NCBI RefSeq assembly: GCF_947623445.1
Contig: NC_135240.1
Span: forward strand, 20,894,001-20,958,000
DNA from: Clavelina lepadiformis
Taxonomy: Eukaryota; Chordata; Ascidiacea; Aplousobranchia; Clavelinidae
DNA: 64,000 nucleotides
Direction: 5' to 3'
A model generated the notes under the pieces. That model searched no databases and was not told the origin of the DNA. It was given only the letters and a program-made list of their open reading frames with translations. The translations under genes were made by a program, and so were the position numbers. This document shows, in pieces, positions 55,476-64,000 of this stretch (position 1 is its first letter; every line of letters starts with the position of its first letter).

Positions 55476-58400
55476 GTTTAATTCTTATTGAAGCACTTAG
55501 CTTACTTATAGTATCAAGAAACTAAAAAACTCTTCTGGAGATATAAAATGTTCATTAAATTTAAATTTCCAAATAATTGTAAACTACCAGCATTCTTACA
55601 AACTTACCACCAGCTATACGGTATTCACTAATTTCAGCATGTACACTATTACTGCAATACCACAAAACTTTTGAAAAACATTTACAGAATTGTAATAACT
55701 AAAACGTTTAGATGCCAAGAAATAGCATCATCAAACTTGCTATGAAAGCTTAACCTTAACCCAGTATTTCTGCGCTTAATATACACCTACAGGGAGCAAA
55801 GTAAACGAACTTTTCACATCTCAGGCCGACTCATATGGCAAAGCACTAAAAGAGTACTATCCCACCTTTATTTACCTAGCTTTTTATTCAAACAAGGAAT
55901 GTATAGGCCTACCTTACAGGCCCAACTACTTCGCATGAAGTTGATGTAATTATATGCTGAGGTAATGTAATGTGATAGCGCAGCAAGCACAACGTAATGA
56001 AATATCTTTTAATACTTTTGTTACCTACTCAGTGTGTTATACGTTATAACGCTTAAAAAGAAAATAAACGCATTTGTACATACAGTACTTACAAGTATCG
56101 CCATGTGATATGCGTTATTCCTGTCTTCAAAGCCAGTTTTTAGTTAAATAAAAGACAGTCAATGCTAACTCGAAAAGTATTACAAAAGTGAAGCTCTTCT
56201 AAATTAACATAACTTCAAAACCCAGATAACAATCTTAGAGCCGAAACATTTCATTGGTTGCCATGTTCGTGAGCTTTTAAAGTGACCTGTGAGCCCAACT
56301 GGGCATTATGGCGTCGCTTGACTTAGTAAAAAATAAATAAATACAAAAATTAAGCCCTTTTAAAATACAATATAATTTGTCAACATACAAAGAACATTTC
56401 TGTAAGTTTTTTTTTTAAACATACATTGTTTCACGACACCGGTCTGCTGTTCACTTAGTCTATACACTTTCAAATCCAGCGCACGACACCTACTTTCTAA
56501 AGTCTATACCAGGGATGTCCAACCTTTTATTGTAGTGGGCCGCATTGTCACTTGAAATAATTCAGTGGGCCGCAGAAACTATTAAATTTCAAGAAAAATG
56601 GGTACATCTTCGAGTCTTATAGTTATATATAATCCTGTTGCTATCATACTATACTATTACTGCACCCCTAAAAGCTGACTGGTACATTTTAATTAGGGTA
56701 AGATTGAAAGTTCAAAATACTACTTGGAGTGAAAATGACTAGCGGGCCGCACAAAAATCTAAGGCGGGCCGCAGGTTGGACATCCCTGGTCTATACCATA
56801 ATCTGTAATCCTTCAAATAAAAGGCATATTTTCTGTACAACAAACGCTAGTAGTCATTATAGATGGTTCATCACAAGATCATCAAATTCAAACTAATGTA
56901 CAATGCTTTTATACATTGCAATGCAACGAGGAGCTTTTGCGACCTATTGCATCACCTTTTGAAATGACATCATTCCGATTAGGTTATGGTAATTTATGCC
57001 TAAAAGTTCAAAAAAAGCTAATCGATGACGTATGCACAATTTACTTCTCAGAGGTGAAGTCAAGTGATATATCTAATGGATAAAACTAGCAAATGGCAAC
57101 GTTGCAATGTATTACATCATGTATGAAATGGCGTCATCATATGACGTCTACTATGACGTTTGACTTGCGTAATTTACAATAGATGACGCAACACAAGGAA
57201 ATACAGAGCTACTATATAAATATAGAGCATAAATAAAAACCCATGGTTCTGGATTGAATCTTATAAATAATGCTTTCACAAATTGACATGCCCAAACCAC
57301 GGCAAACCCACAGTTATTGTTGGTTGTTCTTTTAAGTACAATATTAAATTCTGTTTCATATTATTTGTGCAGTATCCTGAAAAATATTTAGGATGCCCAT
57401 ACCGAGCTATTATATAATTCAGCAATTATTGATGTATTCAATAAATGACGGTAAAACGAAAACCAAAAGTAGAAAAGAAAATAAGCTTCGAATTCCAAAC
57501 TTCTGCAAACAGACTTTATAGTATAGCAAGGACGTGATTTTACAATACCGTACTTCCATTACCGTCACGCTCCACTGATTTATATACTTCACTCTTGCAT
57601 TTATACATTGCACAGCTCACAAATTTCTCAGACGTTTTCTTGCGCTGCTGATTCTTGTCTGCTGGGAAATTCCGGTTTAAACATAGTTTGTGTTTGGCAA
57701 CATTTACAATCAAACCATAGTTTTATAAACTTCAGTTTTCAAAATCCGACCCGATTTAAATATGGTGCAACAAGTATGAAGTAAGCTGTCTGATAGCAAA
57801 TTACAATGTGTCGTCGCGAATGTCTCTCAGTGGCTTTGCTCTAATTGGATTGCAGTTTTGTTAAACTCATACCATGAATTACAAAATCGACAAATGAATT
57901 GAAACTAATATTCTTTGTTTAAGAAACGGCAGAATAATTTGCAAAATACACCTGCTGAAGAGATTGCACAAACATTTATGAATTGCTAAACCAGCGTCAT
58001 TACTGAAAACACACTTCAGTGTGTTATTTTATAAACGGAGATGTGAATCGAAAAACATTTACTATAAATGTTGGAAAGCGGTCACCATTTTACCGGAAAA
58101 GTCGTATGTTCAAGACTGTTTTTTCACGGTTTCAAATTAACTTAACACAAATCTATAGCAAAGACTTAAACTTAAATGTCACAGTATAGATAACTTGAAT
58201 GTAGTAACTAGTTACTAAACCTAATCGAAATTTACCTTCTAATGTAAACCTAGCTTCCATTGAACCAAAAATGGCTAAATACAACATTCCTATCCCCTAA
58301 CATTACTGCGTATCTCTTGCAGCGCGCTGCATGAACACTTCATGTGAAATGGGGACTTTACCGCATGGACTGCCATGTGTATATGCAATCATGCATTGTC

Positions 58401-59099
58401 AAATGCGTAGATAAATTGGTAAACATAACTGAACAGCCTAATGCAAAATGTTCGCAAAACGTACAAGATTTACTAAATATCGTCTAACAAGATTTGCCAA
58501 ATAAATTCGTAAAATGCACGTGATTCAGTAAATATACAGGATTCGATTTGTTATTAGTATATGTTTTAGTATATGTATATGGTATATATATAGTATAGGT
58601 ACATGGTTTAGTTTTAGTATATGATCACACGGCAACGTAGAAGTGCCACTCTGTAACGTCATACTGCATTCAATACCGTGTATATCGCAAAAAGACAAAC
58701 AATTTTTAAGTCCTGCTACCATACGATAATGTATTGTAGGCTATTGTGAATCGATCATTTAAACATGTTTGCATTAATGCGGTATAGTCGCTTTGTCAAA
58801 ACCATTTGTTTAGTCAACTCTTTGTCAAACCTTTCCAGAAATCTCAAGCTAACTATCCTGAAAAGGTAATTATACTCTAATTAGTTTTGCCTGTTATTAA
58901 TACTCGCTACTTTAAAATCTGCAGCATGACATATTTATTACACATGTAATGCGCATTTGCAGGAATTCTTTCTGCAATTAAAAGCTTTTGAAAGGTGTTA
59001 TGTAATTAACTAATATTTGAAACTTTATCGCTTCCAAAAACGAAAACACAGTGGTTGCTGTCCTGTTTATGCTACTTCAAATTCAAAGAAAAACTCCAT
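55476..59099. other. Intergenic region upstream of the P450 gene
   Basis: No gene recognised. It holds the P450 promoter, a hAT MITE (56510-56788), an AT-rich TATA/GTATAT microsatellite around 58555-58625, and a weak member of the GTTAGG repeat family around 58200-58320. Short frames at 57419-57613 and 58525-58722 have no support. Confidence 0.55.
56510..56788. mobile_element. hAT-type MITE
   Basis: A 279-bp element flanked by a perfect 8-bp duplication GTCTATAC (56502-56509 and 56789-56796). It has 16-bp perfect terminal inverted repeats CAGGGATGTCCAACCT, with GTGGGCCGCATTGTCACTTG and AGCGGGCCGCAC just inside, a pattern seen in hAT MITEs of many animals. There is no coding capacity. Intact ends suggest a fairly recent insertion. 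Confidence 0.93.
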
Positions 59100-59770
59100 T
59101 CCAAATTGATACGTTTGTAGAAACCTGTCAACATCTAAATTTACAAACTTCATCGTTTACAGCCGCCTGTGAACATCTTTCTCCCTCTAAGAACTCTCGA
59201 CCGTCATCAAAAAAGTAAACTGCGGGAAAACACAAAACCCGAAGAAATTCCATCAGACTTTCTAGTACTCTGTGACACCAAAGGGCCATTTTAAATGCGT
59301 GATCTGTACTCTTCAAGGTGTCTCCGTCCTGTAGTTTTTCCAAAAGTTTGGCGCAGTGAAGCTGTTGTAGCTATCCCAAAGCCAACAAACCCGCAAAAGC
59401 TCCCAAGAGCTATCCGCCCATCTCACTACTGTGTGTACTGTACCCTACAACATTTTGGATATATTCCTTTTGGCTCGACTTGACCTTATAGTTGTAGAGT
59501 GGACCCCCAACTACCAAAAAACACTTACCGATTTTTCAATACAGTAATACCTTGTCCAAACACGGTATCAAATTTAAGACCATGCATTGCAAGACAAACA
59601 AGCTGTCTTGGCCAACTCAAGAATGGTTTGCCACAAGGCTCAACGCAATCGCCACTGTTTTTTAACACTTACATCAGCAATCTCCCGACAACTGCTTCGT
59701 AGCAGTATGGTAATACAGACGACCTGGCACTATTATTGGAAGACGACGCAAAGAGACACTTAATCTTTCT
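59100..59770 (+). mobile_element. LINE reverse transcriptase fragment, inactivated
   Basis: Frames on the plus strand, interrupted by stops and frameshifts, spell a non-LTR reverse transcriptase. They include VFPKVWRSEAVVAIPKP, then in another frame PKSYPPISLLCVLY, LKNGLPQGSTQSPLFFNTYI, and TDDLALLLEDDAK in place of the YADD catalytic box. The order matches RT fingers and palm of jockey/CR1-like LINEs. Both ends are missing and Tyr-Ala of the catalytic box is changed, so it is dead. Confidence 0.85.
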
Positions 59771-60505
59771 CAAGTTTTTTTTTTTATCTTTAGCTTGCTC
59801 TGGCCTTGCGCATTTGTTAGTTATTAATAAGCTGTGCTTGCTGTGCCAAATTCGCGGCAGGGGGCTTCAGGACATGCAGTAATGGAGTAAAATGTGTTTG
59901 GGTGTATTTTGTTACAAGCCAAGGATAATGAAAAGTTACCAAAAAGCTGATAAAGGAAGTACAGTTTTTGATTTTATTGTTCGTATATAAAATCACTTTT
60001 GGCCTTCAATTCTTGTTTATCTAACAGCTTGCTGTACATATTTTTAAAAATATTTCACAATGGTTCGCAATTAAACAAAAGAAATAGTCGACGGGTATGA
60101 TGTGTTGTGTAAATGTGTCGTTGTACATGGCTGTGGTCATTAAAATACTATTTCAGTATTTTTATGTCATTTTTATAAGCGGAGTAGCCACGAAGTTTCT
60201 CTTTAAATTACTGAAAGTAGTTTTAAGCTAAAAAATCATCTTGAAAAATGTATGTCATTGCTTTAGCAATCATTAAGTCAAAGGAAGACAGATGTTTCAC
60301 TTTGTCTTCTGTCAAGGGTTGATGATCGATGGACGAGTTATAAGTTCATGTTATTCAACCAAAGATATGTCAGTTTTTATTTAAATCACGATGGATATAC
60401 TATATTATGCTATATTGCACAACATAATATATTAAACATATATATAACATACTCTATAAAATATAATATTCCTAATAATAAAATCAATCAAATCATCTCA
60501 AGATT

Positions 60506-61609
60506 TCATTTCTTTTCTATGCTCAACTCCATTCTCATAACAAAAACGCAATGTTCGGGCAACTCAGCATTGACAAAGATCCTCTCTTTTGTTACCGGAT
60601 CTCTATATTTTAACATGTCGATTTTGTGCATCACAGATTCCAATCCTAATTTTTTATCAATTAAAAGCCCTTTGTATGACGTCGCAAACCCCACTGTGAA
60701 CGAGCAACCACGATTTGAAGCGATTTCAATACTTCTGGAAACCAAAAATAAACCAAGTTATGAAAAACATACTTGCGCAAAATCCAAATCCAAAAAGTGT
60801 TAAGTTTTCCACATTGTTCAAAAATTATATTAATATTTGTTTGAGTGCAGCACAAACACCTGCGGACCAATTCTGTGCCAATTCCATGTTTAGAATAAGA
60901 TTCTTTCACAGTGAGCATCTCGTGATGCATGAACTTTGATTGGAGGTCTTTTTCCAGGAAGATTTGCTCTGTGTAATCCTCAAACTTTATGAAATTGAAA
61001 TATAACAAACTTAGAAAAGTTATGAAGTTAATTGTTTTGTTCGTTTCAAGCTGTTGACCAAGTGGTTATAAATAATTTCTCAGAAATAAAACTCCCAATA
61101 TTGATTTCTTACCCGGACTAGATATTGAAGTTTGTCTGACATTTGATCATACATTTCCTCTTCCTCATCAGTCAGTTCCAGCGTTCCGATCGAGTTCATT
61201 GTTATTCCACAAATCGCATCTGTTGCTTGGTCAAACGCACCCACCGAAGCATTATGACGTAGCACAACCTAAATACGAATAGAAACAAGCTTAGAAACAT
61301 TTTTTATCTAATTGCTAAAGTGCTTTATTGCTCAAGAATCACCTGATGGTGTTTGTACTTATAGATAAACGCATTTTTTTAATTCTCGGCGGTAACTTTA
61401 CTTGTTAATGATGATGAGTTGAAAATAATATTCGAGAAAATAATTACACTCACTCTGGTTAGTGCAGTCGAATAGATTCTCATTTCATGTCTGGTGAGAT
61501 TCAAACATTTTGATAACGGTTCAAACGGCATGTAGGCCTCAGTTAGCATTTTTACCACTGCTGGCTCATCTACTTGTGTGAGAATTCGATAATGTATGTT
61601 TAAGGGCAT
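60506..61609 (-). CDS. GNAT-family N-acetyltransferase, arylalkylamine/dopamine NAT-like
   Basis: Predicted acetyl-CoA dependent N-acetyltransferase of about 221 residues, soluble, resembling the insect-type arylalkylamine (dopamine) acetyltransferases; amine substrate is a guess from similarity. Four exons in phase: 61454-61609, 61113-61268, 60860-60984, 60506-60734. Residues 1-52 hold the N-terminal helices (MPLNIHYRILTQVDEPAVVK, EAYMPFEPLSK); exon 2 carries DAICGITMNSIG; exon 3 carries the acetyl-CoA loop of motif A, KESYSKHGIGTELVRR, that is (K/Q)xxGxG/A; and exon 4 carries SIEIASNRGCSF, LIDKKLGLESV and a C-terminal beta segment HCVFVMRMELS. The acceptor of exon 3 could be 60984 or 60978, both in frame. 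Start is the ATG at 61607-61609. Confidence 0.85.
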
Positions 61610-62606
61610 CTTTTTAAAAACTTAAGAAGCTTATTGTAAGATTGTTGCTGACTGTAAATAGCGCCAATAGTGGTTTAATCTCAACCCATAATGCCTCAGC
61701 TAGTTTGCCAATGTGCAAACATACTGGTACGTATCATTCCAGATAATCTGTTTTACATGTTTGTTCTCTTTTCACTTTCATATTAAATATGTTGTTAAAA
61801 GCCTCAAAGCCTGAGTCACTCTAATCAGAACACATTACAAAACTTAAATTGTTGATTTCATGTACGTCACTTCCTTTTAATGATATGACAGATCTACTAA
61901 ACAAAAGCATTCCCTCCTACACAAAATAACTAGAGGTGACAATTACACGTTATGATATACTTTTGGCAAAAACATGGAAGTTTTAGTTAAAACATAAATG
62001 TAGGACGACATTTTGCTTACAAAGAAAGCCTTGTTAATGTTTATACTTAAGTGCCCACACCTACATGCAAGACTGATCTACAACAAAATTCTGTTGCGCC
62101 AAAAACGTAACGCAAATTAGCTGCAAAGCTACAATAGCCGTTTTAGCTACACTTCCAGAAAAGATCGTCTGAGAGACCGCCCGCAAAGCTTTGCAAGCGG
62201 ACGTGCCAGAGTTTCTACTGTAAGAAAGCTTCTTATGTTCGGTTACCTATTCCCACAAAGTTCTTTTTCGGTACTAAACTTCGTTTTGTTTTAAGTCCTT
62301 TTAGATACTTGCTATTACAAAAGTTCCTTTCAGAAGCAATGAAACGTAAGGAAAATCCCCTTAACATTAAGGGTAATACGCACAGCAAGCACGTGCTGTG
62401 AACAGTTATTTATTTCTCAAGTATCATTAATTTGAATTCTGACGTTAATTTGATACCATTTCAAAGCGTAACGTTTTCTTACCATGTTATATTATATGAT
62501 AGATAGTCCTTCAAAAAGTCTTGCGATGGCCTTTAACCAGCCCGCAAATATCATTAAACGAAAACTTTAAGCTCCGAGCTTGATGAAAAATTGTCGGTAA
62601 CAACAA

Positions 62607-62885
62607 TTATGGCTCATTGACTTTTCCTAACTTATTTTTCTTGTAGCCTGGAATTAAGTTCTGTTCTATGAGATAACGAATTGCTGGCGTTTTAGTTGGA
62701 TGGTCTTTAAATTCATATTGACTTGGCTTTTTCCATACTACTCTCACAAAAAATACGATTAAAAGGTATTCAGGTTTGATTTGGGCATATAACTTTTGGA
62801 TACATAATCCCTTTTTAATTTGATTTACTTTGAGGTACGCAAGCTTCTCATACCTTGCGTAATATTTCTTGCGCAGATATAGCAT
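62607..62885 (-). CDS. Unrecognised small open reading frame
   Basis: A 92-codon frame from ATG to stop, rich in Lys and Tyr (YLRKKYYARYEKLAYLK) and ending YKKNKLGKVNEP. No domain or family was recognised. A hydrophobic stretch EYLLIVFFVRVVW lies near the middle. It could be a terminal exon, part of a transposon or a chance frame; nothing in its surroundings decides between these. Confidence 0.2.
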   Translation of the reverse strand: MLYLRKKYYARYEKLAYLKVNQIKKGLCIQKLYAQIKPEYLLIVFFVRVVWKKPSQYEFKDHPTKTPAIRYLIEQNLIPGYKKNKLGKVNEP

Positions 62886-62924
62886 ATATACAACTTGAAA
62901 CCAAAATCATGACCATCATGCTTA

Positions 62925-62997
62925 CTTGATCAAGTGTAAACGTGTATGCCTACAACTAACCAAGCGAGAAGTGTGTTAGCTTGATCAAGTGTAAACG
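62925..62997. repeat. Pair of 18-bp direct repeats with internal palindrome
   Basis: CTTGATCAAGTGTAAACG is present twice (62925-62942 and 62980-62997), 55 bp apart start to start. Each copy begins with the 10-bp palindrome CTTGATCAAG. This could be a target duplication plus transposon end, or a dimeric protein-binding site; no other evidence. Confidence 0.6.
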
Positions 62998-63559
62998 AGC
63001 AGCTACAAAACATTTTCCTGAAGATCGAGGTCATAAAATGTTTGTTCGTATCAACTTACCATATGCGTCTTCCTTGTTGTATTGCTAAAGTGTTTACTTT
63101 TTACAGGTGGTAACTATGACACCGTTGTTTTCGAATCTTAACAGGATTATTGTTTTTTTAACCTTACAATTTTTCGTTTATTAGAAATCTTCAAGCTATT
63201 ACTTTGAATAAAAACACGGTATAATGTGTTACAAGTCATTCTTTTCATTAGATATTTTCACAGCATGTTTGTAATAGGTGCTATGTTATTCTATTAGCCA
63301 ACACTCTTTCAGATATAGTATAGGTCTATACAAGCAAATTTTTTTGTTTTAAAACACAGTAAGAAAAAAGTTTTGCGAGACGAGCCCGTACGGATAGAAC
63401 ATCAAACGTGTACTGTAGAATGACTCGAGTCTTTTTACATACTGCATGTCAAGATATACAAACGTGCACTCAGATAACAGAAGACGTAAACGGCTGCAAG
63501 GAAACTAAAGAATAATTGCCTCACGCAAATATGACAGATTAATTCAAAAACATATAGCG

Positions 63560-64000
63560 TACCAATTTTGTCGAAGAGGAATCTTCCAGCAAATGGGTGT
63601 TATCATATTCCAAAACGGTGACAAAAGTCAGTGTTGTAATTATCAAGGTATTTCTTTGCTTAATTTACCTGATAAAATGTATGCCTTGAAAAGCGGATTT
63701 GATTGAGTCACTGCAGTCACAGGGCACACAATCTAAGCACAATGGACAAAACTGTCACTTGCAAGTAACATTTTAAAATGCCTTGATGGAAATACGCAAA
63801 AATGTCTACGCTTGCTCTGATGACCTCGAAAGAGTGTATGATCAAATTCCTCCAGATGAGGTCTGGTGCCCTTTGCTGAAGTACATGCACATGTTAAAAA
63901 CTGATAACTGTATACCTGCACAAGCTTACATGGAAGGGTGTAATTGAAATGACAATTTTACTGAGAATAGATGGTGTCTCCTAAGAGTTATGGTGCAGCA
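63560..64000 (+). mobile_element. Second LINE reverse transcriptase fragment, cut by window end
   Basis: Plus-strand pieces spell MGVIIFQNGDKSQCCNYQGI then SLLNLPDKMYA, the (K)GDK..C.NYRGISLL segment of RTE/CR1-like reverse transcriptases. Further on CSDDLERVYDQIPPDEVW matches the FVDLEKAYDRVPRD segment with the catalytic Asp region. Stops (TGA, TAA) and frame changes interrupt it, so it is inactive. It differs from the fragment at 59.1 kb and is probably another LINE family. The element may continue beyond the window. Confidence 0.8.

Larger units (their letters stand above)
61610..63555. other. Region right of the acetyltransferase gene
   Basis: Mostly without recognisable genes. One minus-strand frame (62607-62885) is described separately. 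An 18-bp direct repeat CTTGATCAAGTGTAAACG occurs at 62925-62942 and 62980-62997. Confidence 0.5.

Noticed and set aside
60348..60939. Plus-strand frames opposite the acetyltransferase
   Set aside because: Antisense shadows of exons 60506-60734 and 60860-60984, which have conserved GNAT motifs and good splice sites.

Overview
This is an animal nuclear genome window: AT-rich, with short coding exons, GT-AG introns (and two apparent GC-AG introns), long intergenic gaps and degraded transposons. The genes are bilaterian orthologues seen in chordates (BK channel, PDLIM/ALP, C19orf12, FAM187-like, KIBRA/WWC, LRRC34, CYP2-clan P450, AANAT-type acetyltransferase). The compact, AT-rich, intron-dense structure suggests an invertebrate deuterostome, most likely an ascidian tunicate; the species is inference. 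All gene models below were assembled by eye from splice sites, reading phase and family similarity.

Layout: 228-7652 (+) is the C-terminal half of a Slo1/BK potassium channel (KCNMA1), with the calcium bowl and two alternative last exons. 7653-12066 is intergenic with transposon debris. 12067-16493 (-) is a PDZ/ZM-motif protein of the PDLIM (ALP/Enigma/Zasp) family with three possible C-termini and no LIM domain found. 20135-20249 (-) is a broken copy of C19orf12 exon 2, followed by a hAT MITE; the intact C19orf12 gene is at 21577-22995 (-). 25315-29733 (-) is a type I membrane protein related to FAM187, in which two fibronectin type II domains and a thrombospondin type 1 repeat sit between the two halves of an Ig-like region. 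31325-43626 (+) is a KIBRA/WWC homologue with two WW domains and coiled coils but no visible C2 domain. 48148-49380 (+) is an intronless LRRC34. 49973-50490 (-) is a P450 pseudogene and 51531-55475 (-) its intact nine-exon neighbour. 59100-59770 (+) is a dead LINE reverse transcriptase fragment, 60506-61609 (-) a four-exon GNAT acetyltransferase, and 63560-64000 (+) another LINE fragment cut by the window edge.

The genes do not form an operon or a pathway; the arrangement is ordinary eukaryotic neighbourhood. The FAM187-like and KIBRA genes are head-to-head about 1.6 kb apart and may share an upstream region. BK and PDLIM are tail-to-tail, as are LRRC34 and the P450 pair. Three hAT MITEs have perfect 8-bp target duplications, and a small dispersed repeat family recurs at several places. 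The strongest candidate for something undescribed is the FAM187/FN2/TSP1 chimera at 25.3-29.7 kb.
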